Assembly (NCBI RefSeq): GCF_014138605.1 | Contig: NZ_JACJHX010000001.1 | Span: 310,001 to 374,000, forward strand | DNA length: 64,000 nt | Direction: 5' to 3' | Origin: Peribacillus huizhouensis | Lineage (GTDB): Bacteria; Bacillota; Bacilli; Bacillales; DSM-1321 | Shown here: in pieces, positions 56,532 to 64,000 of the stretch | Layout of the letters: the number at the start of each line of letters is the position of its first letter | How positions within the stretch are numbered: the stretch's first letter is position 1 | Made by a program: the position numbers and the translations under genes | Notes under the pieces: model-generated | Databases searched by the model: none | The model's input: the letters and a program-made list of their open reading frames with translations, nothing else | Told to the model about the DNA's origin: nothing

Positions 56532-57716
56532 TTGAAAAGAATATTAAAAGCTTATGATTACCCCACCTTCATCGCCATTGTGTTACTCTGCTTATTCGGT
56601 TTGGTCATGGTATACAGCTCGAGCATGATTGCAGCAGTAGCAAGATGGGATTATGACATCGATCATTTTTATCAAAATCAAAAAAAAGCGATGCTACTAT
56701 CATTCTGCGCTATGTTTATTATGATGATCTTTCCTTACAAATTTTTTCAGAATAAAAAATTCTTAATGATTATGATGTTCGGAATAACTGGATTGCTACT
56801 ATTTACTTTTTCATATGGACATACAGCTGGAAATGCTCAAAGTTGGCTTAAAATTGGCGGATTTTCAATCCAACCAGGTGAATTTTCTAAGCTAGCTTTA
56901 ATTATTTACTTATCTGCCATTTATGGCAAAAGGCAAGACAGGATGAATAATTTGGATAAAGCCGTTATTCCTCCAATTATTTTTCTTGTAACAATATGCT
57001 TACTTATCGGAATACAGCCTGACTATGGTACTGCAGCCATTGTCTTCTTAATTTCTGCATCCATCATCATTTCATCAGGAATGACCTTTAAAGGGCTCGT
57101 AAAGTTATCCACCGTTTTTCTAATGGTCGCTTGCGTGGCTATTGCCGGATTTTTTGTAACTGGTAATATCTCAAAGATTTTTTCTGCAAATAAAATCGCC
57201 CGTTTTACAGGTTTTTCAGACCCTTTCAATGCAGGAGATTCTGGTCTTCAGTTAGCAAACTCATTACTTGCAATTGGCAACGGAGGCTTAACCGGGGTTG
57301 GATTGGGAGAAAGCACCCAAAAATATGGTTATTTACCTGAAAGTCATACCGACTTTATCATGGCCATTATCGCAGAAGAGCTTGGCTTTCTTGGAGTGGC
57401 TTTCGTACTGCTTACCTTAGGCTTTATAGTATTAAGGGGACTCATTCTTTCCGCTAAATGCAACGATCCATTTGGTAGCCTTTTACTTATCGGAATATCC
57501 TCGATGATAGGAATTCAAGTTTTTATCAACGTTGGTGGAGTTACTGGCCTCATTCCGATTACTGGAATAACATTACCCTTTATTAGTTATGGAGGATCCT
57601 CACTCTTACTATTGATGACTTCTATTGGGATATATCAAAATATTATTATGCGCATGAATCTTAAGGCACAAAAAGAAGCTGAGGAGCCCGTCATTCAAGG
57701 ACTTCACATCCACTAA
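56532..57716 (+). CDS. FtsW/RodA/SpoVE-family glycosyltransferase
   Basis: A 394-residue SEDS protein with about ten membrane helices; members polymerise peptidoglycan with a partner PBP. Motifs: GLVMVYSSS in helix 1, WLKIGGFSIQPGEFSKLALIIY, the catalytic-loop part PESHTDFIMAIIAEELGF and PITGITLPFISYGGSS. I prefer TTG 56532 with GAGGTG upstream, giving a normal length, over the ATG at 56442. It might be a sporulation paralogue; ftsW proper lies elsewhere in B. subtilis. Confidence 0.88.
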   Translation: MKRILKAYDYPTFIAIVLLCLFGLVMVYSSSMIAAVARWDYDIDHFYQNQKKAMLLSFCAMFIMMIFPYKFFQNKKFLMIMMFGITGLLLFTFSYGHTAGNAQSWLKIGGFSIQPGEFSKLALIIYLSAIYGKRQDRMNNLDKAVIPPIIFLVTICLLIGIQPDYGTAAIVFLISASIIISSGMTFKGLVKLSTVFLMVACVAIAGFFVTGNISKIFSANKIARFTGFSDPFNAGDSGLQLANSLLAIGNGGLTGVGLGESTQKYGYLPESHTDFIMAIIAEELGFLGVAFVLLTLGFIVLRGLILSAKCNDPFGSLLLIGISSMIGIQVFINVGGVTGLIPITGITLPFISYGGSSLLLLMTSIGIYQNIIMRMNLKAQKEAEEPVIQGLHIH

Positions 57717-57720
57717 ACAA

Positions 57721-57761
57721 TTAAAAACCGCTGTTAATATTTTAACAGCGGTTTTTTTATT
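57721..57761 (+). terminator. Terminator of the ftsW-like gene
   Basis: AAACCGCTGTTAA / TTAACAGCGGTTTTTTT. Confidence 0.93.
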
Positions 57762-57891
57762 CTTTAGTTTTGTCATTTAAGTCTAGTAATTTTTTACACA
57801 TTCACTTTATTTAATACTTCGTATGAAGGACTTTTCTCTACTTTTCATACTTTATTTTGTCATCTATATTTTTGTATATTACCTAAAACCT

Positions 57892-59271
57892 TCATTTAAA
57901 GTGCAACCCGATTTTTGTCCAACCGCTAAGTAAACTTAACAGGGGGGAAAGAATACAGAATAAAGCAAATGGTGCATATTCAACGGTCGTAACGCCAAGT
58001 ACTTGGGTAAGAAATACTCCACAGACTCCCCAAGGAACAAGTGGATTTACTACAGTTCCTGAATCCTCTAACACTCTCGCCAATGACTTTGCTTTCAATC
58101 CCATTTGATCGTATTCCTGCTGAAACGTTTTCCCTGGTAAAAGAATCGATAAATACTGTTCACCCGCAAGAAAATTCACGCCAACTCCAGTCAAAACAGT
58201 TGCCGATACTAAACGTCTAACGTTCGTCAATGTTTTCTTAACGGCTTCTAAAATACCAGGGATAATACCTAATTCGAAAAGTAAGCCACCCATTCCAAGG
58301 GCCAAAATTACAAGTGAAATGGAAAACATCATACTCGTAATTCCCCCTCTTGAAACAATTGAATCGAGTTGCTCTACTCCACTATTTAACGTAAATCCAG
58401 AGTATAAAATGTCAGACATCGCTTTAACAGTCACATTAGGTGAAGTAAAAAACGTAATAATTATTGACGTAATAATTCCAGCAGACAATGTTGGAATAGC
58501 GGAAACTTTTTTCAATGCTAGACCGCCAACAATAACGAATGGTAGCAAGCTCCATAAACTTATTGTCGTGTGTGTAGATAATGCAGATACCATCTCATCT
58601 ATTTCTTTTACACTTGTTACATTTGTGTTTGGAGAAAGTATGAAAAACAATACCAAACTAATCAAAAATGCAGGAATAGTTGTCCATAACATATTTCGAA
58701 TATGCTCAAATAAGGGAACCCCCACAGTTTCAGATGCAAGATTGGTTGTATCGGATAGCGGAGACATTTTATCACCAAAGAATGCTCCAGAAATAATTGC
58801 ACCAGCTGTAATTGCCAATGAAAAATCAAGCGCAGTTGCCATTCCAATAAATGCAACACCCACAGTGGCAGAAGTTGTTAACGAGCTGCCAATACATAAA
58901 CCAATTAATGAAGTAGATAAAAAAACTATAGCATAAAAGGAGCTGCCTGAAATATATTCAAAGCCATAAAACATAAGCGTCGGAATAGTCCCACTCGCCA
59001 TCCAACTCGAAATTAACATCCCAATAAAAAAGAAAATATAAATGGCACCCAACCCAGGAGCTGCGCCTTTTATCATAGCTTTTTCTATTATCGAAAAAGA
59101 TAGACCTTTCATTCTTCCATAAATAATTAATACGAGTATGGCACCAAGTATCGGCATATGGGGCGTCATTTCAAAATGAATAATTCCAACCCCAATGACA
59201 GTCAAAGAGATGGCTAGTATGACCAATGCTTCACCCAATGACAACTTTAATTTCACATTCTTAACATCCAC
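57892..59271 (-). CDS. NhaC-family Na+/H+ antiporter
   Basis: A 459-residue membrane protein with about 11-12 helices. GAFFGDKMSPLSDTTNLAS near residue 165 is the NhaC signature, and the second half carries EDSGTVVNPLVPWGVCG. It exchanges Na+ for H+, or malate/lactate in MleN-type members; these cannot be separated here. ATG 59271 follows AGGGGAAAATAAGTGG. Confidence 0.9.
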   Translation of the reverse strand: MDVKNVKLKLSLGEALVILAISLTVIGVGIIHFEMTPHMPILGAILVLIIYGRMKGLSFSIIEKAMIKGAAPGLGAIYIFFFIGMLISSWMASGTIPTLMFYGFEYISGSSFYAIVFLSTSLIGLCIGSSLTTSATVGVAFIGMATALDFSLAITAGAIISGAFFGDKMSPLSDTTNLASETVGVPLFEHIRNMLWTTIPAFLISLVLFFILSPNTNVTSVKEIDEMVSALSTHTTISLWSLLPFVIVGGLALKKVSAIPTLSAGIITSIIITFFTSPNVTVKAMSDILYSGFTLNSGVEQLDSIVSRGGITSMMFSISLVILALGMGGLLFELGIIPGILEAVKKTLTNVRRLVSATVLTGVGVNFLAGEQYLSILLPGKTFQQEYDQMGLKAKSLARVLEDSGTVVNPLVPWGVCGVFLTQVLGVTTVEYAPFALFCILSPLLSLLSGWTKIGLHFK

Positions 59272-59464
59272 TTATTTTCCCCTCTTTCATGTTGTAAAAG
59301 ACTGCCTAGTTGCAAATGTAGAAAATTATCTGTCTTTTTTACTTAAACGCTTTTAAGCGATAAAGCACACAGATAAATTTAAGCCAATATTATAGAATTG
59401 TCAATCCTTTTTTACGTATAGTAATTATTTCCGCCTTTGATCCGTCTCCCTTTTCTTAATTTTT

Positions 59465-59545
59465 GGCTATGTTAATTGGTGATTTTGGCACTATGTTGAT
59501 TGGAGCGAACTCCATTCTTTTCAATCAACAACCTATTTATGATAT
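59465..59545 (+). repeat. Family B, minimal copy
   Basis: TGATTTTGGCACTATGTTGA, TTGGAG...TTTTCAATCAACA. It shares the TTTTGGCACTATGTTGATTGG block with the inverted sequence at 281-350, just upstream of trpE. Confidence 0.65.
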
Positions 59546-59562
59546 GTAAAAAATACAGCCAA

Positions 59563-59603
59563 TAAAAATGAGGTAGCCCCAAAAGGGACAACCTCATTTC
59601 TTC
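59563..59603 (-). terminator. Terminator of prfC
   Basis: AATGAGGTTGTCCC-TTTT-GGGGCTACCTCATTTTTATT on the minus strand; it overlaps the end of prfC. Confidence 0.85.
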
Positions 59604-61176
59604 ATTCACTATCCATTGGGTTATATAACTTCACATCAGGTTTTTTGTCCTGGAACCACCGCAAAGCAAAATCATTTTCAAAAAGGAATGCATATTGATC
59701 ATAACGATCTTTCACTAGAATACTACGAGTACTATGAAGATTTTCATCAACTTTTTGATCTTCAGTCCATCGAGTAATCTTGCTACCCATTCTTTCCATA
59801 ATAACATCAACGTTGTATTCGTTACGCATTCTGTGTTCAAATACTTCGAATTGAAGCTGACCTACCGCCCCTAACAAATACTCTTCCATCCGTACAGTTT
59901 TGAACAACTGAATGGCCCCTTCTTGTACGAGTTGATTAATTCCTTTATGGAAATGTTTTTGTTTCATCACGTTCTTAGCAGTTACTCTCATAAATATTTC
60001 TGGAGTGAATTGTGGTAAACGATCAAATTGATACATTTCCTTGCTTGTTGTAATTGTATCGCCGATTTGATAATTCCCAGTATCATAAAGACCAATAATA
60101 TCGCCACCCACTGCCTCATTTACTGTATTGCGATCATCAGCTAAAAATTGAGTGGAGGATGACAGATTAATCGGTTTTCCAGTTCTACTAAGATAGACGC
60201 TCATACCCCGTTCAAACTTACCTGAACATATACGTAAAAACGCAATACGATCACGATGCTTAGGATTCATATTCGCTTGGATTTTAAAGATAAATCCAGA
60301 AAAATCATCGTTATTTGGTTCAATTTCGCCTACTGTAGAATTCCGAGGCTGTGGTGCAGGAGCAAATTGTAAGTATGCATCTAAAAATGTCTGTACGCCA
60401 AACGTCGTCAATGCACTGCCGAAAAAGACTGGACTAAGTGTCCCTGCTAAAATTTTTTCTTTTGAGAACTGGTTACCAGCTTCTGTAAGTAGCATGATTT
60501 CTTCAAGGGTTTGCTCATAAAGAGGTGATTCCTTTAATTCATGATCAATTGCTAATTCTCCTTCATCATTCAAAGGCAAAAATCGATCTTCATCTCCACT
60601 TTTAAATTGTTCTATTCGATTATTAAACCGATCATAGACACCAACAAATTCTTTTCCCATTCCAATTGGCCAGTTCATCGGATATGTCTCGATGCCTAGT
60701 ACTTCTTCTAGCTCAGCAAGTAATTCGAGCGGCATTTTCCCTTGACGATCCATTTTATTAATAAATGTAAAAATAGGAATCCCGCGCATCCGGCATACCT
60801 TAAATAGTTTGATTGTTTGGTCCTCAATCCCTTTGGCAGAATCCACAATCATCACTGCACTATCGACAGCCATGAGAGTACGATATGTGTCTTCACTGAA
60901 ATCTTGGTGACCTGGTGTATCTAAGATATTCACACGAAAATTATCATAATCGAATTGCATAACAGATGAAGTAACTGAAATTCCACGTTGTTTCTCGATC
61001 TCCATCCAATCACTAGTTGCATACTTACCTGTTTTCCTTGCTTTAACGGTTCCTGCATCGCGGATAGCGCCTCCAAATAAAAGCAGTTTCTCCGTTAATG
61101 TTGTTTTCCCGGCATCCGGGTGAGAAATAATGGCAAAGGTTCTTCTAGTTTGAACCTCATCGTTTAATGTAGTCAT
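59602..61176 (-). CDS. prfC: Peptide chain release factor 3
   Basis: A 524-residue translational GTPase that recycles RF1/RF2 from the ribosome. The G motifs are [13 protein letters not shown] (G1), RGISVTSSV (G2), [15 protein letters not shown] (G3), NKMDRQ (G4). EF-G-like domains II and III follow. The length is normal for RF3 and too short for EF-G. As far as I recall B. subtilis 168 lacks prfC, while many other Bacillaceae have it. Confidence 0.95.
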   Translation of the reverse strand: MTTLNDEVQTRRTFAIISHPDAGKTTLTEKLLLFGGAIRDAGTVKARKTGKYATSDWMEIEKQRGISVTSSVMQFDYDNFRVNILDTPGHQDFSEDTYRTLMAVDSAVMIVDSAKGIEDQTIKLFKVCRMRGIPIFTFINKMDRQGKMPLELLAELEEVLGIETYPMNWPIGMGKEFVGVYDRFNNRIEQFKSGDEDRFLPLNDEGELAIDHELKESPLYEQTLEEIMLLTEAGNQFSKEKILAGTLSPVFFGSALTTFGVQTFLDAYLQFAPAPQPRNSTVGEIEPNNDDFSGFIFKIQANMNPKHRDRIAFLRICSGKFERGMSVYLSRTGKPINLSSSTQFLADDRNTVNEAVGGDIIGLYDTGNYQIGDTITTSKEMYQFDRLPQFTPEIFMRVTAKNVMKQKHFHKGINQLVQEGAIQLFKTVRMEEYLLGAVGQLQFEVFEHRMRNEYNVDVIMERMGSKITRWTEDQKVDENLHSTRSILVKDRYDQYAFLFENDFALRWFQDKKPDVKLYNPMDSE

Positions 61177-61339
61177 ACGTTTATTCCCTTCTATCCTATA
61201 TAAGTGGAAATTTCCACCATCAAGTTAGCTAGCTTCCAAGCTTCTTACTTATCACAATTTAATATGGTTAACGAACTATGTTCATTCTACACTTTAGAAA
61301 TATATCATACCTGCTTCTTTTTTGGCTATACCTTTAAGA

Positions 61340-61440
61340 AGAGTTGCTCATAAGAAACATCATTGACGGTCCGCTATCAAGCCAACAATGAAAAAGGTTC
61401 AAGTGTTATAATTCGTAACACTTTTTCCACAGAAAAAACG
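61340..61440 (+). repeat. Family C element, copy 3 (shortened)
   Basis: CATCATTGACGGTCCGC, AGCCAACAATGAAAAAGG, TTCAAGTGTTATAATTCGTA, then CTTTTTCCACAGAAAAAACG. The blocks match copies 1 and 2, but the GC-rich part is replaced by a small GTGTTA / TAACAC hairpin. Confidence 0.6.
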
Positions 61441-61629
61441 CAAGTGATGCTACTCTAATAATTATTAGCAAAATCAAATCCTATTGATGAAACATCTACT
61501 TTCTTATCGTTTTATTAGAAGCGTTTACGGATTTGAAGAAGCAGCAAGTAGGAATGATAGGAGAAGATGGATCTACTTCAAACGATTGAACCGAGATTCG
61601 TTTAGATTAACAATTGGTTAGTTCTGCAC

Positions 61630-61740
61630 CTATTGCTTTTGTCGTTTTGTTTGCTGTTTTTTATGCCAATATTTTTTTGCTTCTTTTATCAATAATGGTG
61701 CAACTAATGCTGCAGCGCGTTTTAGCATCTTTTTCTTCAT
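61630..61740 (-). CDS. Possible small cationic peptide (36 aa)
   Basis: MKKKMLKRAAALVAPLLIKE followed by a Lys/Gln/Arg-rich tail, from ATG 61740. About 15 basic residues and one hydrophobic helix. The ribosome site (GCGGGG, 11 bases upstream) is poor, so it may not be translated. The surrounding stretches 61441-61629 and 61741-61960 hold nothing I recognise. Confidence 0.35.
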   Translation of the reverse strand: MKKKMLKRAAALVAPLLIKEAKKYWHKKQQTKRQKQ

Positions 61741-61965
61741 ATTCTAGAACCCCGCTTTCTTTCAATTTAGTCGTTTGTAGACCAGATTTTCTCGACCATA
61801 CTTTTTAAATTGATCACTCTCTATCCTTCTTGTTTAACCAATGATAAAAAATTTAAAACATTCTTGCTTAGTAGTGTACTTTTTAACAGTTGGTTATTCA
61901 TGTATATACGTATAAGAAACCGTTTTTTAGGATACGCTAGAAAATGTCATTTTGATGAATAGTGA

Positions 61966-61994
61966 TTGAGATTTTATTTGAATTGTTTTATAAT
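61966..61994 (+). promoter_or_regulatory. Promoter of the cold-shock gene
   Basis: TTGAGA, exactly 17 bp, perfect TATAAT. The start near 62001 gives a leader of about 145 nt. The leader contains a long inverted repeat (CATATTAGCAA / TTGCTAATATATG, 62033-62078), in line with the structured 5' leaders of csp mRNAs. Confidence 0.85.
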
Positions 61995-62146
61995 TTGATT
62001 AAATATTATTTAGAAAAATGAAACGAATTCACATATTAGCAAGCATCCACAACTAGTGGAATTTTGCTAATATATGAATGGCTTATTGTATAAGATAAGC
62101 TTTAACATATATTAATATTTGTTTAATTTTTAGGAGGATTTATCGA

Positions 62147-62350
62147 ATGACAGTTACAGGTAAAGTTAAATGGTTTAATGGTGAAAAAGGATTTGGATTT
62201 ATTGAAGTAGAAGGCGGCGATGATGTATTTGTACATTTCTCTGCAATCCAAGGAGAAGGGTTCAAAACTCTTGACGAAGGACAAGACGTTGAATTCGAAA
62301 TTGAAGAAGGCAACCGCGGACCACAAGCTAAAAATGTTGTAAAACTATAA
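62147..62350 (+). CDS. Cold-shock protein (CspA family)
   Basis: A 67-residue single-stranded nucleic-acid binding beta barrel. RNP1 KGFGFIEV and RNP2 VFVHFSAIQ are intact. ATG 62147 follows TTAGGAGG. A long leader precedes it and a terminator follows, so it is a single-gene unit. It may be CspB, CspC or CspD; the sequence alone does not decide. Confidence 0.95.
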   Translation: MTVTGKVKWFNGEKGFGFIEVEGGDDVFVHFSAIQGEGFKTLDEGQDVEFEIEEGNRGPQAKNVVKL

Positions 62351-62365
62351 AATACCTAAATGGGT

Positions 62366-62399
62366 GAAGATGCTGCCACTTGGCTGCATCTTTTTTAAT
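62366..62399 (+). terminator. Terminator of csp
   Basis: GATGCTGCC-ACTT-GGCTGCATC followed by TTTTTT. Confidence 0.9.
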
Positions 62400-62402
62400 C
62401 TG

Positions 62403-62514
62403 TAAATAAAATGAAACTTTACCTCACCAATCGGGATTTTACGAGCAGTTACCTTCACCTACGCTTTTTAAAGTCCTTAGTTAGAGTTTACTGCCTATTA
62501 ATACGGGATAAAAT
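62403..62514 (+). repeat. Family A repeat, partial
   Basis: AAATGAAACTTTACCTCACCAATCGGGATTTTACGAGCAGTTACC, CACCTACGCTTTTTAAAG, TTACTGCC, TTAATACGGGATAAAA. Confidence 0.75.
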
Positions 62515-62563
62515 GGATGAAACAGACCGATTCATCCATTTTTCGCTTGACCATATCAGCCAT

Positions 62564-62728
62564 TCAATCTTTTCTATTTTTTAATATGAAGAAATCCATC
62601 AAACGATCTGGCAGCTCGACAATGGTTTTATTAAGCACATCAAGCTTTGCTTCAAATCGATGAAGCAAATATAACGTGACTACAATGGGAAAACCAACAT
62701 CACTGACAAATGTTAGAAGTTCATTCAT
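62564..62728 (-). CDS. YvrJ-family small membrane protein
   Basis: A 54-residue peptide, MNELLTFVSDVGFPIVVTLY followed by LLHRFEAKLDVLNKTIVELP. One hydrophobic helix (residues 5-22) then an amphipathic coiled-coil-like helix: the YvrJ family pattern. ATG 62728 follows an ideal GGAGGTGAATGAT. Function unknown; holin-like roles have been suggested for similar peptides only by resemblance. Confidence 0.8.
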   Translation of the reverse strand: MNELLTFVSDVGFPIVVTLYLLHRFEAKLDVLNKTIVELPDRLMDFFILKNRKD

Positions 62729-62887
62729 ATCATTCACCTCCATTCATTCTCTTTATACCTCCAAAATCAAAATAAGTAGCAGCGAATTAGAAATTGTCCC
62801 ATTGTTTTCACGTATGCTGAAAATTCATATTGAAAAGGAATATTAAACATTATTAAAATAGAATTCAAAAGAAAGTGAGGAACCTAA

Positions 62888-63709
62888 ATGAAATGGATCT
62901 TTCTTTTATTTCAAAGTTGGTTTTTCAGAAAAAAACAGAAACTTCCATCCACTCATATTCCGCTTAAAATCGGTCATCGTGGTGCTTGTGGACATTCTCC
63001 TGAAAACACCATGGCTTCATTTAAAAAAGCTTTAGAATATCAGGTAGATTTCATTGAAATTGATATTCACCTGAGCTTTGATGGACAGATCGTTGTCATT
63101 CATGATTTGACCTTGGACCGAACAACGAATGGAAAAGGAAGAGTTCAAGATTTTACATATGAGGAATTATCTAAGTTAGATGCTGGTAGTTGGTATAGCG
63201 AGGTTTTTTCAGGAGAGAGAATTCCCTTATTAAGCACTGTTTTGGATCAAACCTTACCTTTTTCTGGGGTTTTAATTGAAATAAAACATCCAGAGCACTA
63301 TCCTGAAATTGAATCAATACTTGCCAAAGAGCTTAAAAACAGATTGCGTGCAAGTCATGAGTCTCCAAAAATAATGGTTCAATCTTTCAATATCGCTTCA
63401 ATTAAAAAGTTCCACATGCTTTTACCAGAAGTCCCTGTTGGAATCTTATTTAAACATACCCCAGCAGGAATATCGAATAGATCTTTACTGAAATATTCAC
63501 AATTTGCTTCATTTATTAATCCCAAAAAAACGATGGTAAACGAAAGGCTAATACGAAAAATTCATACTTATGGAATGATGGCATTCACGTGGACTGTTAA
63601 TAACCGAAAGCATGTCCATTCGTTTGAGAAAATGAAGCTTGATGGAATCACGACTGATTTCCCTGATTACTTCAGTTTAAATGAAAAGAAAAGCGGACCA
63701 GATGCTTAA
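62888..63709 (+). CDS. Glycerophosphodiester phosphodiesterase
   Basis: A 273-residue GDPD TIM barrel that hydrolyses glycerophosphodiesters to glycerol-3-phosphate and alcohol. IGHRGACGHSPENTMASF (catalytic His and Arg), EIDIHLSFDGQIVVIHD (Glu, Asp, second His) and DGITTDFPD at the C-terminus are all present. The N-terminal hydrophobic WIFLLFQSWFF segment is short and may anchor it to the membrane. ATG 62888 follows GTGAGGA. Confidence 0.92.
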   Translation: MKWIFLLFQSWFFRKKQKLPSTHIPLKIGHRGACGHSPENTMASFKKALEYQVDFIEIDIHLSFDGQIVVIHDLTLDRTTNGKGRVQDFTYEELSKLDAGSWYSEVFSGERIPLLSTVLDQTLPFSGVLIEIKHPEHYPEIESILAKELKNRLRASHESPKIMVQSFNIASIKKFHMLLPEVPVGILFKHTPAGISNRSLLKYSQFASFINPKKTMVNERLIRKIHTYGMMAFTWTVNNRKHVHSFEKMKLDGITTDFPDYFSLNEKKSGPDA

Positions 63710-63746
63710 TTCCTAAATATGAACATTTCTTATCCTTAATAATTAG

Positions 63747-63794
63747 CAGAGGCACCAAAAGTATCTAAACGAATACTTCTGATGCCTTATTTCT
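63747..63794. terminator. Terminator between GDPD and the last gene
   Basis: GAGGCACC.AAAGTAT / ATACTT.GATGCC, followed by TTATTTCTTTT on the plus strand. Confidence 0.7.
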
Positions 63795-63816
63795 TTTCCT
63801 GTAAAAGTTATTTATA

Positions 63817-63999
63817 TTAATAGCATTGAAATGAACGAATTTGATCCGCGTCTACTCCAAAATATACCCATCGCTGCAGATTTCTTCTCCACCGGTATCC
63901 TGCAACAGAATATCTGCCAACATATGTCGGATAAAACCAAAATCCTCTGCCACTTTCAAGCCAAATGTAGGTATTTCGATACAAACAGCCTCTTAAGCT
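63817..63999 (-). CDS. Aromatic-rich protein, C-terminal part (partial)
   Basis: The minus strand is open from the window edge for 60 codons: SLRGCLYRNTYIWLESGRGF, then a FYPTYVGRYSVAGYRW segment and VYFGVDADQIRSFQCY before TAA. It is very rich in Trp, Tyr and Phe. I recall similar short proteins of unknown function in Bacillus, often mislabelled as transporter. The start is outside the window. Confidence 0.6.
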   Translation of the reverse strand, partial: SLRGCLYRNTYIWLESGRGFWFYPTYVGRYSVAGYRWRRNLQRWVYFGVDADQIRSFQCY

Positions 64000-64000
64000 T

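Noticed and set aside
58319-58936. 205-codon plus-strand ORF
   Set aside because: Antisense shadow of the nhaC-family gene, which has clear family motifs on the minus strand.

Overview
The window comes from a low-GC, endospore-forming member of the Bacillaceae. Read right to left, its genes follow the Bacillus subtilis 168 ykr-ykv-ykw-yku-ykq-pdh-speA segment as I remember it: sspD, ykrP, kinE, ogt, ykvA, spo0E, ykvI, ykvS, ptsHI, ykwC, patA, cheV, ykyB, ykuE, ykuJ, ykuL, ccpC, dapH, dapL, ktrC, rnjA, rpoY, ykrA, defB, ykyA, pdhABCD, SR1, speA, yktA. Spore genes (an alpha/beta SASP, a YjcZ-type peptide, a Spo0E-like phosphatase, a KinE-like kinase) support a spore former. I cannot name the species.

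Layout. 1-1046: the 5' end of trpE behind two tandem tryptophan T-box leaders and a sigma-A promoter. 1062-4047: yktA, a nitronate monooxygenase and the arginine decarboxylase speA. 4041-6545: a tandemly amplified region with three copies of the dual-function RNA gene SR1, each encoding the SR1P peptide and each with its own promoter, cre-like box and terminator, interleaved with 124-bp tandem repeats. 7512-12466: the pyruvate dehydrogenase operon. 13023-19281: ykyA, yjcZ, def, ykrA, a tiny cationic ORF, rpoY-rnjA and ktrC. 19506-24910: the acetyl-DAP (lysine and cell wall) genes dapL and dapH, ccpC, ykuL, a zinc-ribbon peptide, ykuJ and a glutaredoxin. 25075-38213: an SLC13-type transporter, ykuE, ykyB, cheV, corA, patA, ykwC, an SDR and ptsHI. 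38846-49801: a secreted nuclease, ykvS, a lipoprotein, ykvI, an M3 peptidase, an orphan HicB-like gene, marR with an MFS pump, a ZIP transporter and spo0E. 50137-64000: ykvA, kinE-ogt, ykrP, two overlapping small ORFs, sspD, an FtsW-family protein, nhaC, prfC, a cold-shock gene, a YvrJ-family peptide and a GDPD.

Central carbon control recurs. SR1 in B. subtilis is repressed by glycolytic sugars, and its peptide binds GapA. PDH supplies acetyl-CoA, ccpC regulates the first TCA genes, and HPr (His15, Ser46) feeds CcpA. The acetyl-DAP branch is nearly complete here (dapH, dapL, and patA 11 kb away).

The other striking feature is the intergenic DNA. At least four dispersed repeat families fill almost every gap: family A (a chain of hairpins, about 20 copies in both orientations), family B (MITE-like, with terminal inverted repeats), family C (about 130 bp, three copies) and family E (hairpin terminators with a GGTCTGACC-like motif). 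I see no transposase, phage, CRISPR array, rRNA or tRNA gene. The most unusual items are the SR1 triplication, the family A and C repeats, a HicB-like gene whose C-terminus is encoded by a repeat, and several tiny unannotated ORFs.
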